In this document: positions 23,489-32,935 of the stretch, piece by piece
Layout of the letters: the number at the start of each line of letters is the position of its first letter
Numbering within the stretch: position 1 is the first letter of the stretch
Assembly (NCBI RefSeq): GCF_018812025.1
Contig: NC_063061.1
Location: forward strand, 30,134,585-30,198,584
Length of the DNA stretch: 64,000 nt
Direction of reading: 5' to 3'
Source: Megalobrama amblycephala
Taxonomy: Eukaryota; Chordata; Actinopteri; Cypriniformes; Xenocyprididae
Translations under genes and position numbers: made by a program
Notes under the pieces: generated by a model
Told to the model about the DNA's origin: nothing
The model's database searches: none
The model's input: only the letters and a program-made list of their open reading frames with translations

Positions 23489-24679
23489 ATGGCGTCTCAT
23501 GAGGAGGTGCCGTCTTTGTCCTTGCGTAATGGTTTCAGGTGTGTGCCAGAGGACGGCGTCACAGTGGAAGATGTGCTTATCTCGGCTGGCGGGGAAGTCG
23601 GACATGAGAATATTGTGTCCGCTTCCCGTATGAATAAAGCCGTAGTAGTGTTCTTGAAAGAGCAAGTTTTTGTTAATCGTTTAATCGAAAGTGGTCTTGT
23701 TATAAACGGAAACTTTGTTCAAGTTTCCCCGTTATATGCGCCGTCAGCAAAAATCACAGTATCTAATGTCCCACCGTTTATTCCGGATGACGCGTTGGAA
23801 CGGGAATTAGTTCGGTTTGGCAAATTTGCCAGTGGGTTCAAAACGATTACTTTGGGATGTAAACACCCGTCTCTGAAACATGTAAAATCTTTCAGAAGGC
23901 AGGTGTTTATGTTTCTAGAATCTCCCGAGAACACGCTGGACGTTTCATTTCGGGTAAGACATGAAGGGAAAACTTATATGGTGTACGCAACAACTGGTAG
24001 TTTGAGGTGCTTCGAATGCGGTGATTTAGGTCACAAAAAGTTCGCATGCCCACACAGAGAGCGTACACCAGAGGACAGGCCTGTTGAGTCGGGAGAGGGC
24101 GATGCGGCGGAGCACACTGCTCAAGAGGAAGACGCAGGTGCAGCAGCCGAGGTAAGCGCCTCTGGTGCGGCGCCGTCCGCTATCATAGAAGCACACGAAA
24201 TTGTTACTAATACAGATCCTAACACAGATCCAATTGCAGGGCCAAGTTCAAGCAGTTTTCAGGAGCCTGTGTGTTTAGGTACAAGAAAGAGAGAGTTGGT
24301 TGTTACTAATGATGGTAGTGTAATGGATGATGATGTATCTGATGAAAATTGTTCTCTTCTTGATTATGATTGTGATTCACAAGTAGGTTCTGTATGTGGA
24401 TTGGAAGGTGACTCCCAAGATTTGTCTATTAAAGATCTTTCTATCCATTCATTAGCGGAAATTAATGGCTTTCTTGATGAGACATTTGGAAAACAAGTCA
24501 ACATTAAAGATTTCTTTCCTGATGTTGACAAATTTGAGCGGTCAGTGTCGTTTCTCCTCAAGACTATGAGCCTTGATCAGTTGAGTAAGCAGAAACGTTT
24601 TCGGTTGAAAAAGCATGTCACAGTTATTAGAAAAAGTAGAAAAGTGGATAAAAAGAAGAGGTTAAAAGCTTTTTTATGA
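23489..24679 (+). CDS. LINE ORF1 protein (RNA-binding, CCHC zinc knuckle)
   Basis: Predicted 396 residues from ATG 23489, which has G at -3 and +4; the frame is open upstream from 23468 with no ATG. Residues about 50-150 hold an RRM-like region with an ITVSNVPPFIPDDALEREL segment, a hallmark of Tx1-type ORF1 proteins in fish. A zinc knuckle CX2CX4HX4C follows at Cys174, Cys177, His182 and Cys187. Next comes an acidic, Ala/Glu-rich linker, then a basic Lys/Arg-rich C-terminus. By family knowledge it coats LINE RNA and acts as a chaperone in the ribonucleoprotein. ORF2 begins 10 nt after its stop. No stop or frameshift is visible, so it may be a recent copy. Confidence 0.9.
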   Translation: MASHEEVPSLSLRNGFRCVPEDGVTVEDVLISAGGEVGHENIVSASRMNKAVVVFLKEQVFVNRLIESGLVINGNFVQVSPLYAPSAKITVSNVPPFIPDDALERELVRFGKFASGFKTITLGCKHPSLKHVKSFRRQVFMFLESPENTLDVSFRVRHEGKTYMVYATTGSLRCFECGDLGHKKFACPHRERTPEDRPVESGEGDAAEHTAQEEDAGAAAEVSASGAAPSAIIEAHEIVTNTDPNTDPIAGPSSSSFQEPVCLGTRKRELVVTNDGSVMDDDVSDENCSLLDYDCDSQVGSVCGLEGDSQDLSIKDLSIHSLAEINGFLDETFGKQVNIKDFFPDVDKFERSVSFLLKTMSLDQLSKQKRFRLKKHVTVIRKSRKVDKKKRLKAFL

Positions 24680-24689
24680 GTGACTAGCC

Positions 24690-27600
24690 ATGCATCACCT
24701 GGTGTTCTTATCTCTTTATCTATTGGTTTCTTTTGTTGCTGTTTTTTCTCTTTCCTTCTTAAATTATATGGATCTTTTGAGGGTGGGTTCATTAAATATT
24801 AATGGAGGGAGGGATAGATATAAACGAGCTTTGGTGTCTGAATTAATGCAGAATAAAAAGTTACATGTTATCTTACTGCAAGAAACCCATAGTGATTGTG
24901 ATAATGAAGCCGAGTGGGGGATGTGGTGGAAAGGTCAACATATACTTAGCCATGGTACAAATTTTAGTGCTGGAGTTGCTTTACTTTTTTCTCCACATAG
25001 AAAAGTTAGTATTGAAAAAACTGAAGAAGTTGTGAAAGGTCGTCTTGTTCTTGTTAAAACTATTATTGAAGGCATGACAATTTATTTTATAAATGTTTAT
25101 GCACCAAATGTAGGTCATGAGCGAATACAGTTTTTTAATATACTAGCTGATGTTTTAAAACAAGATTTTAGTGATGGAAACATCATCATTGGTGGGGATT
25201 GGAACTGTACAGAATGTTTCAATGTTGACCGTAACAATGAAGAGCCTCATATGCTATCCTCAAACTATTTGTCAAGAGTGGTGAGAGAGGCAGAACTTTT
25301 AGATATGTGGAGAATAAAGCATCCAGCAGAAAAACAATATACATGGGTTAAAGTTTCTGACAATAGAGTAAGTGCTGCTCGATTAGATAGAATTTATGTT
25401 TCAAAATGTTTTAATAACAGGGTAGTTGATTGTTGTATATCTCCAATAGGATTTTCTGATCACCATTTAGTTTTTATTTCAGTAAATATGAGGCAGTTGC
25501 CAAGAAAATCCTCTCATTGGCATTTTAATGCTAAATTATTGCAGGATGCTTTATTTTCTGAACATTTTTTGGCATTCTGGAAGTATTGGAAAGAAAAAAA
25601 AACTGAATTTGAAAATTTAAAACAATGGTGGGAGGTTGGTAAAACTCAAATAAAACTATGCTGCCAACAGTATACGGCATATTCTACTACTACTCAAAGA
25701 GAAACTATTCAAGCCCTGGAAAAAGATATAGAGACTATTGAGGCAGAATTGATAAGACGACACGATACAGTCTCTATCAATAACCTACAACAGAAAAAGA
25801 GGCAGTTACATTTTCATTTGAATGAGAGGGTGAAGGCAGCTTTAGTGAGGTCACGATTTATATCAGTTGCTGATATGGATGCACCAAGTGCCTATTTTTT
25901 TAATTTAGAACATTCTGTGGCACAATATAAGCAGATGATGTGTTTACGTCTTCCAGATGGAAAGATTACAAATGACATTATAGAAATGCGTCATCATGCT
26001 GTTGGTTTTTATTCTTCACTCTATAAAGCTGATTATTGCAACATTGATTACACAACAGAACTTTTGCATGGACTCCCTCAAATAGACTCTTTTTCTAAGA
26101 CTGCTCTGGATATGCCAATTACCTTTCAAGAACTCACTATTGCTGTTGGAGAGTTGAAACCTGGTCGCTCTCCTGGCATTGACGGGTTGACTTCTGAATT
26201 TTATAAACATTTTTGGAAACACATCGGAATGGACCTTTATGGAGTTTTTTGTGAAAGTTATAAAGATTGTATTTTACCTGCCACATGTCAACGTGCTGTA
26301 TTGTCCCTGCTACCTAAAAAGGGAGACTTGACTTTGTTAAAAAACTGGAGACCTGTTGCCTTATTAACCACAGACTATAAAATTCTATCCAAATGTCTTT
26401 CTAATAGACTTAAGAAGTTTTTACATTCGATAATACATCAAGATCAAACCTATTGTATTCCAAAGAGATCCATAATGGATAACCTTTTTTTGGTGAGAGA
26501 CACATTGGATGTCTGCAAAATGTTTAATGCAGAAATTGGATTGATTGCTTTAGACCAAGAAAAGGCGTTTGATCGTGTTGATCATAACTATCTTTTTAAT
26601 TTACTTGCTGCCTTTGGGTTTGGTGAAGATTTTATCAAATGGATAAGGTTATTATATACTGGAGCTTCTTGTATGGTTAAAGTGGGAGGAGGTCTAAGTC
26701 GACCTATTCTGGTTTCAAGGGGCATTAGACAAGGATGCCCTTTATCAGGACAATTGTACAGTATTGCTATTGAGCCATTACTTTTTAATATAAGGAAAAC
26801 TTTAACTGGTTTAGCAGTACCTACAATGCCTCATGTAAGAACTACAATTACTGCTTACGCTGATGATGTTACAGTTTTTGTCAATGACAGTAATGATATA
26901 AAAGCTCTGTCAAAAGTACTTGAGATGTATGAAGGTGCATCATCAGCAAAAGTAAATTGGGATAAGACTGAGGCTTTCTGGTCAGGTCAAAGAAATCTGG
27001 AAAATCTCCCGAAACTACCAGGCAGCTTAAACTGGAATAGTAAAGGTTTAAAAATACTTGGTGTGTTTTTGGGATCTGCTGATTTTCAAAAGAAAAATTG
27101 GGAGGGACTTTTGGAGAGAGTGTGCACCCGGTTGTCTCGATGGAACTGGCTGCTACCCCAGCTATCCTACAGGGGGAGAGTTCTAGTTGCTAACAACCTG
27201 GTCGCTTCTGCTCTATGGCATAAATTTATTGTTTTACAACCTCCTGATGGATTAGTGCAAGAAATTCAAAGGATGCTGGTGAATTTTTTTTGGTCCGGGC
27301 AACATTGGGTCCGTTCAGCTGTCCTTTTTTTACCAGTGCAAGAAGGGGGGCAAGGTCTTGTGGACATTAAATCTAGACTCATGGCCTTTCGTCTACAAGC
27401 TGCTCAGAGACTGCTCTATGACCATGACATTGCATGGGCTAACACTGCTGTTGCACTCTTGAGGAAAGCAGGCGATATGGGACTTGATAAACATCTCTTT
27501 TTAATGAACCTGAATGAAATCACTCTAAAAGACTTGACATCCTTTTACAAATCTGTGATGGAAGCATGGAAGGTGTTTTCTGTCTCAAGATCTGCTGAAC

Positions 27601-28652
27601 TACATGCAGGCTTTTGGCTAATGGAAGAGCCATTGTTTCAGAACTCTTTTCTACCGTCTAGACTCTTGAACTCTACCAGTTTGTCATCACGGCTGATAGC
27701 TGCTGGATGCGTAAAACTTGGCCACATTTTAAACACCAGCTGGGAGACTTTGAGTGAGAGAACTGGAATAAAGTCCCTTCGTTTCCTGAAACAGCTTATT
27801 GATGAAGTGGTTGGGGAGTTGAATTATGATCAACGGCTTTTCATCAAAAATTCTAACCATATGAATGAATGGATGGCTGGGTGTGACTACCATTTGCCGC
27901 CCTTGATGATAACTGCTGACGTGAAGGAATTTCTTGAAGAGGAAAACCTTATATTATCTTTCAAAACCCCTCAACTGGATACCTTTGAGTCTGCTGGTAA
28001 AAAGGCTTTGTATGTGACTTGTGTGAAAGTGACCAATGCACGGGGTCTATCTGGAGTAATGTCATCAAAGTGGACAGATTTTTTTGGAGCAGACATCTCC
28101 CCTAAAGGTAGCTGGCGGTCACTGTACAAACGCCCCATTGATAAACGGACTGGTGATTTGCAGTGGAGGCTTGTACACGGTGCAATAGCTACAAACAGGC
28201 ATGTGATGCACCTCAATCCAGATATAGGGGTGGGGTGTCCTTTCTGTTTGGAAGATGAAACTGTTTTCCATCTTTTTGTGCAATGTGTGCGGTTAGGTCA
28301 TTTGTTTTTCTTTCTGTCTCAATGGGTATCATCTTTAGGTGAAAATTTATCTAATCAATTGTTTATCTTTGGGCCAAAATACTCTGTTAGTCGGAAAAAT
28401 GTCATGGTTTTATTGAATTTTGTGTTTGGAAGTGCCAAGCTCGCTATTTGGAAAACAAGGAAAAATAAGATTATTGGAAAAAGCACATTAGACCCTTTGC
28501 TGATGTTTAAGGGTTTGATAGCATCAAGGCTCAGAATTGAACATGCATATTATAGGATGGTAGGGTGCTTGCCAGTGTTTGTGAATACCTGGGCTATAAA
28601 TGGAGTCTTATGTACAATCAATGAAAATGATGATTTACTGTTGACTTTTTAA
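24690..28652 (+). CDS. LINE ORF2 protein (AP-type endonuclease and reverse transcriptase)
   Basis: Open for 1320 codons. The first ATG (24690) adds 26 mostly hydrophobic residues before Met27 (24768), where the conserved endonuclease begins (SLNINGG 34-40), so translation may start at Met27. Endonuclease motifs: QETH (64-67), NVYAPN (135-140), GGDWN (168-172), RLDRIYV (231-237), SDHH (256-259). Reverse transcriptase spans about 510-760: NWRPVALL near 555, ALDQEKAFD with Asp622, GIRQGCPLS, and YADD at 723-726. A C-terminal zinc-finger-like CX2CX7HX4C is at Cys1183, Cys1186, His1194, Cys1199. There is no RNase H. The known role is target-primed reverse transcription: nick the target, then copy the LINE RNA at the nick. 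All catalytic motifs look intact. Confidence 0.95.
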   Translation: MHHLVFLSLYLLVSFVAVFSLSFLNYMDLLRVGSLNINGGRDRYKRALVSELMQNKKLHVILLQETHSDCDNEAEWGMWWKGQHILSHGTNFSAGVALLFSPHRKVSIEKTEEVVKGRLVLVKTIIEGMTIYFINVYAPNVGHERIQFFNILADVLKQDFSDGNIIIGGDWNCTECFNVDRNNEEPHMLSSNYLSRVVREAELLDMWRIKHPAEKQYTWVKVSDNRVSAARLDRIYVSKCFNNRVVDCCISPIGFSDHHLVFISVNMRQLPRKSSHWHFNAKLLQDALFSEHFLAFWKYWKEKKTEFENLKQWWEVGKTQIKLCCQQYTAYSTTTQRETIQALEKDIETIEAELIRRHDTVSINNLQQKKRQLHFHLNERVKAALVRSRFISVADMDAPSAYFFNLEHSVAQYKQMMCLRLPDGKITNDIIEMRHHAVGFYSSLYKADYCNIDYTTELLHGLPQIDSFSKTALDMPITFQELTIAVGELKPGRSPGIDGLTSEFYKHFWKHIGMDLYGVFCESYKDCILPATCQRAVLSLLPKKGDLTLLKNWRPVALLTTDYKILSKCLSNRLKKFLHSIIHQDQTYCIPKRSIMDNLFLVRDTLDVCKMFNAEIGLIALDQEKAFDRVDHNYLFNLLAAFGFGEDFIKWIRLLYTGASCMVKVGGGLSRPILVSRGIRQGCPLSGQLYSIAIEPLLFNIRKTLTGLAVPTMPHVRTTITAYADDVTVFVNDSNDIKALSKVLEMYEGASSAKVNWDKTEAFWSGQRNLENLPKLPGSLNWNSKGLKILGVFLGSADFQKKNWEGLLERVCTRLSRWNWLLPQLSYRGRVLVANNLVASALWHKFIVLQPPDGLVQEIQRMLVNFFWSGQHWVRSAVLFLPVQEGGQGLVDIKSRLMAFRLQAAQRLLYDHDIAWANTAVALLRKAGDMGLDKHLFLMNLNEITLKDLTSFYKSVMEAWKVFSVSRSAELHAGFWLMEEPLFQNSFLPSRLLNSTSLSSRLIAAGCVKLGHILNTSWETLSERTGIKSLRFLKQLIDEVVGELNYDQRLFIKNSNHMNEWMAGCDYHLPPLMITADVKEFLEEENLILSFKTPQLDTFESAGKKALYVTCVKVTNARGLSGVMSSKWTDFFGADISPKGSWRSLYKRPIDKRTGDLQWRLVHGAIATNRHVMHLNPDIGVGCPFCLEDETVFHLFVQCVRLGHLFFFLSQWVSSLGENLSNQLFIFGPKYSVSRKNVMVLLNFVFGSAKLAIWKTRKNKIIGKSTLDPLLMFKGLIASRLRIEHAYYRMVGCLPVFVNTWAINGVLCTINENDDLLLTF

Positions 28653-28660
28653 AGTGTTTT

Positions 28661-28693
<33 letters not shown>

Positions 28694-28806
28694 GTATGTT
28701 TTTCCTTTCTTTTTATTATACATTTTTTGTAATTTATATGGTGTAATGTAGATTTTAGTGGTTACACATTTTGGGTTTACCTACATGTTGTAAATAAAGG
28801 CGGTTT

Positions 28807-28809
<3 letters not shown>

Positions 28810-28840
<31 letters not shown>
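28810..28840 (+). repeat. (TC)n microsatellite, probable LINE target
   Basis: About 15 TC units start immediately at the LINE 3' end, and pyrimidine-rich flank continues to about 28890. The position suggests it is residual target sequence, not an internal feature. Confidence 0.85.
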
Positions 28841-28842
<2 letters not shown>

Positions 28843-29357
28843 CTGCAAGCTGTCTGTCCTGTCATCCTCTCCCCCTTCCCGTTCTCTCTCATTTGATGTT
28901 TCAATCGATGAATAAATGATTGTTTCTATTCTGAGCTGCTCGGTCTGGGAGAAACGGAGAGAGAGAGATTGAACAAAATGCAGAGCGAAATAACAGACTC
29001 TCTCTGAGTGAAACAATGTGCCGTCATTTGGACTGAATCAATCTACATCCTAAACAGGGCAAAAAATTCTGCTCTCCACCTCAGCTCTTCTCTTCACATC
29101 TGTCATCTCCCACCTCTTCATCAATCACTCTTTCTTTCACCGTTTTCTCTCCCCGCCAGCCTGTTAGACCACGGATGTCTCACTTGCGGCCCGCGGGCCA
29201 AATCCTCCCCGTCAATCATTTTTATACAGTGTGTCAATACTTGAGAGTGCTCTGTGTGCTAAACTCAGCAGTCGTCAATTAGCGGATTGCGGCACAGATC
29301 CAGATTGTGTTTAAGGTCTTTCTGGCCATAGTTTAACGAGTTTCTCATCCATGAACT
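28841..29357. other. No gene; hAT-like terminus near 29170
   Basis: 'CTTGCGGCCCGCGGGCCAAA' (29184-29203) is characteristic of the ends of Charlie-type hAT elements, but no partner end is seen. GA-rich stretches lie around 28957-28971. Frames at 28777-29016 and 29008-29244 arise from simple repeats. Confidence 0.4.
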
Positions 29358-30042
29358 TTAAAGGCCCACTGAAGTGCCTTGGAACGCGCAACATTGTTCA
29401 GTGTGTTGACATAATTTCACTAAAACAGGAAGACAGGGTGGGACATATCTAACAGCTCCTCCCCTTTTTTTAAAAAAGCCAATAGCATATTGTTTATATA
29501 GCAGCTCGACCAGAGCCGTTGAGCTCGGTAAAACCTCAGTTTCCTTCTAATCTCAAACCGTTTCTCCTCCTAATCTCCTCCATATCGCTTTACAATAAAG
29601 CATTCTGTGACACTAACGTGAAACCAGACTTCATTCATCTCAATGGAAAGCATATTTACGTATGTCTGAATCATTCCCTATCCCCCATATAGTGCACTAT
29701 GTATGTGCCATTCACTATGTAGAAACTAGTAAATGTGTCAACAAGTGACCGATTTCAGCCACAGCTTCAGTGTCTATTTATAATGTAGGGGGCGGGACCC
29801 TTTAGATTCTAGAGAACATTTGATTGGACAGAAAATCTGATGAGAAGTTTAAGTGCAGTGTGATGTCATCAAAATCGTTGATCTGTATTGGCAGAAGTGA
29901 GAGACAGTAAGTTTTGAATGCTTATATCTTCTAAATACGCTTTTTGTCATTGTTTTGGAGCACACTAACTTATAGATAGCAGTAAGGCTAACATTTTCAT
30001 ACCTAAACGCCAAAAAACACCATGATTTCATGGTGACTTTAA
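29358..30042. mobile_element. TTAA-flanked non-autonomous element
   Basis: Left end TTAAAGGCCCACTGAAGTGC, right end CACCATGATTTCATGGTGAC then TTTAA. TTAA lies at 29358-29361 and 30039-30042. The ends are imperfect inverted repeats sharing the AAAG(N)C(N)CCA(N)TGAA pattern. No transposase frame. Confidence 0.6.
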
Positions 30043-30084
30043 CAGAATGCCACATTTTAAAGTGTCCGTGTTATAGTGTAATTA

Positions 30085-32778
30085 TACGAATCCCTGCACA
30101 TGACATGCAGGAAAAAAATAGTAGGCTAAATCGTGCGCACGATTTATAAATCGAGGGAGTGAATTAGTAAATTGTGCACACAATTCAGCAAATGGAGAGA
30201 ACGAAATAGTAAATCGTGCGTGCGATGGGAACGAATTAGTAAATGGTGCACGCAATTTAGCAAATGGAGGGAACGAATTAGTAAATGGTGCACGCAATTT
30301 AGCAAATGGAGGGAATGAAATAGTAAATTGTGCATGCGATTTAGCAAATGGAGGGAACAAAATAGTAAATTGTGCGCACGATTTAGCAAATGGAGGGAAC
30401 GAATTAGTAAATCTTGTGCGCAATTTAACAAATGGAGGGAACGGAATAGTAAATCGTGAGCGCTATTTAACAAATGGAGGGAACGGAATAGTAAATCGTG
30501 AGCGCGATTTAACAAATGGAGGAACGAATTAGTAAATCTTGAGCGCGATTTAACAAATGGAGGGAACGAATTAGTAAATCTTGCGCGCGATTTAACAAAT
30601 GGAGGGAACGAATTAGTAAATCTTGCGCGCGATTTAAAAAATGGAGGGAACGGAATAGTAAATCGTGAGCGCGATTTAACAAATGGAGGGAACGAATTAG
30701 TAAATCTTGCGCACGATTTAACAAATGGAGGGAAGGGAATAGTAAATCGTGAGCGCGATTTAACAAATGGAGGAAACGAATTAGTAAATCTTGCGCGCGA
30801 TTTAACAAATGGAGAGAACGGAATAGTAAATCTTGCGCACGATTTAACAAATGGAGGGAACGAATTAGTAAATCTTGCGCGCGATTTAACAAATGGAGGG
30901 AACGAATTAGTAAATCTTGCGCACGATTTAACAAATGGAGGGAACGGAATAGTAAATCGTGAGCGCGATTTAACAAATGGAGGGAACGAATTAGTAAATC
31001 TTGCGCGCGATTTAACAAATGGAGGGAACGGAATAGTAAATCGTGAGCGCGATTTAACAAATGGAGGGAACGAATTAGTAAATCTTGCGCGCGATTTAAC
31101 AAATGGAGGGAACGAAATAGTAAATCGTACGCACGATTTAGCAAATGGAGGGAACGAAATAGTAAATCGTATGCACGATTTAACAAATGGAGGGAACGAA
31201 TTAGTAAATCTTGCGCACGATTTAACAAATGGAGGGAAGGGAATAGTAAATCGTGAGCGCGATTTAACAAATGGAGGAAACGAATTAGTAAATCTTGCGC
31301 GCGATTTAACAAATGGAGGGAACGGAATAGTAAATCTTGCGCACGATTTAACAAATGGAGGGAACGGAATAGTAAATCTTGCGCACGATTTAACAAATGG
31401 AGGGAACGAATTAGTAAATCTTGCGCACGATTTAACAAATGGAGGGAACGAATTAGTAAATCTTGCGCACGATTTAACAAATGGAGGGAACGGAATAGTA
31501 AATCGTGAGCGCGATTTAACAAATGGAGGGAACGAATTAGTAAATCTTGCGCGCGATTTAACAAATGGAGGGAACGGAATAGTAAATCGTGAGCGCGATT
31601 TAACAAATGGAGGGAACGAATTAGTAAATCTTGCGCGCGATTTAACAAATGGAGGGAACGAAATAGTAAATCGTACGCACGATTTAGCAAATGGAGGGAA
31701 TGAATTAGTAAATCGTGCGCGCAATTTAGCAAATGGAGGGAACGAATGAGTAAATTGTGCGCACGATTTAGCAAATGGAGGGAACGGAATAGTAAATTGT
31801 GCGCGCAATTTAGCAAATGGAGGGAACGAATTAGTAAATCTTGCGTGCGATTTAACAAATGGAGGGAACGGAATAGTAAATCTTGTGCGCGATTTAACAA
31901 ATGGAGGGAACGAATTAGTAAATCTTGCGCGCGATTTAACAAATGGAGGGAACGAATTAGTAAATCTTGCGCGCGATTTAACAAATGGAGGGAACGAATT
32001 AGTAAATCTTGCGCACGATTTAACAAATGGAGGGAACGGAATAGTAAATCGTGCGCACGATTTAGCAAATGGAGGGAACAAATTAGTAAATCGTGCGCAC
32101 GATTTAGCAAATGGAGGGAACGGAATAGTAAATTGTGCGCGCAATTTAGCAAATGGAGGGAACGAATGAGTAAATCTTGTGCGCGATTTAGCAAATGGAG
32201 GGAATGAAATAGTAAATAATGTGCACGATTTAGCAAATGGAGGGAACGAAATAGTAAATTGTGCACGTGATGGGAATGAATTAGTAAATTGTGCACACAA
32301 TTTAGCAAATGGAGGGAACGAAATAGTAAATCTTGCACTCAATTCAGCAAATAGAGGGAATGAAATAGTAAATTGTGCACGTGATGGGAACAAATTAGTA
32401 AATCATGCGCGTGATTTAACAAATGGAGGGAACGAAAGAGTAAATCGTGCGTGCGATGGGAACGAATTAGTAAATCGTGCGCACAATTTAGCAGATGGAG
32501 GGAATGGATTAGTAAATCGTGTCTGCGATTTAACAAATGGAGGGAACGAATTAGTAAATCATGCATGCGATTTAGCAAATGGAGGGAACGAATTAGTAAA
32601 TCATGCATGCGATTTAGCAAATGGAGGGAACAAATTAGTAAATCGTGTGGACGATTTAGCAAATGGAGGGAACGAAATAGTAAATTGCAGGCGTGATTTA
32701 GCAAATCAAGGGGATGAAATGGTAAAGCGTGCACACGATTTACTTTTTTTCCCTGCATGTCATGTGCAGGGCTCCGTA
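30085..32778. mobile_element. Satellite-carrying transposon-like unit with inverted ends
   Basis: The left arm (30085-30118) reads TACGAATCCCTGCACATG then ACATGCAGG plus A-run. The right arm (32744-32778) is its reverse complement with few changes, T-run then CCCTGCATGTCATGTGCAGG. Target sequence TAATTA is duplicated (30079-30084 and 32779-32784); the match extends to TAATTATAC (9 bp) if TAC is counted as target. The interior is entirely a 42-bp tandem array. No enzyme is encoded. The ends do not let me assign a superfamily; a 9-bp duplication would suggest Mutator-like, an 8-bp one hAT or Merlin. Confidence 0.75.
30129..32741. repeat. Tandem array of ~62 copies of a 42-bp unit
   Basis: The unit is AAATCKTGCGCRCGATTTAR then CAAATGGAGGGAACGAATTAGT. 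Many copies contain the perfect 18-bp palindrome AAATCGTGCGCACGATTT, for example at 32047-32064. Shorter units of 30 bp, lacking 12 bp, occur near 30210, 32265, 32375 and 32445. Units in the middle (about 30480-32050) are the most alike and those at both edges are more diverged, the pattern expected from unequal exchange. Because 42 and 30 are multiples of 3, all frames stay open for long distances on both strands; the 749- and 609-codon frames are therefore artefacts. Confidence 0.95.
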
Positions 32779-32935
32779 TAATTATACATTTAAGTAATAA
32801 TACTTACTATAGGGTTAGTATGAGGGTTTGGGGCAGGGTTAGTTGCACGTAATTATGCATAATTTGTAGTTATTACTACAGTAACTACATGTAACGTGTA
32901 ATAAGGTCACTGTAAAATAAAGTTATGACAGGTGT

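Larger units (their letters stand above)
23402..28840 (+). mobile_element. L1/Tx1-group non-LTR retrotransposon (LINE), coding region intact, 3' end in (TC)n
   Basis: Two intact frames, ORF1 (23489-24679) and ORF2 (to 28652), are followed by a ~155-bp 3' UTR with a T-run of about 29 (28665-28693), AATAAA at 28793-28798, and an abrupt end in (TC)n at 28810-28840 with no poly(A). The 5' end is hidden by the gap; 23402-23440 is pyrimidine-rich. The order (RRM-like and CCHC ORF1; apurinic-type endonuclease, reverse transcriptase and C-terminal CCHC in ORF2) is that of the Tx1 branch of the L1 clade. Several fish lineages of that branch are known to insert in microsatellites or RNA genes. Confidence 0.93.
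30046..32935 (+). mobile_element. MITE (family M1) interrupted by the satellite-bearing unit
   Basis: The left remnant (about 30046-30087) contains AAAGTGTCC and TATAGTGTAATTATAC. The right remnant (32779-32935) contains TAATTATACATTTAAG, CTTACTATAGGGTTAG, GTAACTACATGTAACGTGTA and the end CACTGTAAAATAAAG. Joined, these follow the order of the copy at 12930-13142. Everything between is the nested unit described separately. Confidence 0.75.

Noticed and set aside
26016..26222. Minus-strand frame within the LINE, and similar ones at 24364-24561 and 27971-28216
   Set aside because: Shadows of ORF1 and ORF2 on the opposite strand.
30144..32393. 749- and 609-codon minus-strand frames and 192-200-codon plus-strand frames
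   Set aside because: They are translations of the 42-bp tandem repeat in several frames and on both strands; the period is a multiple of 3 and has no stop, so open frames are automatic.
30129..32741. CRISPR array
   Set aside because: Units are contiguous tandem repeats without unique spacers, in a vertebrate genome.
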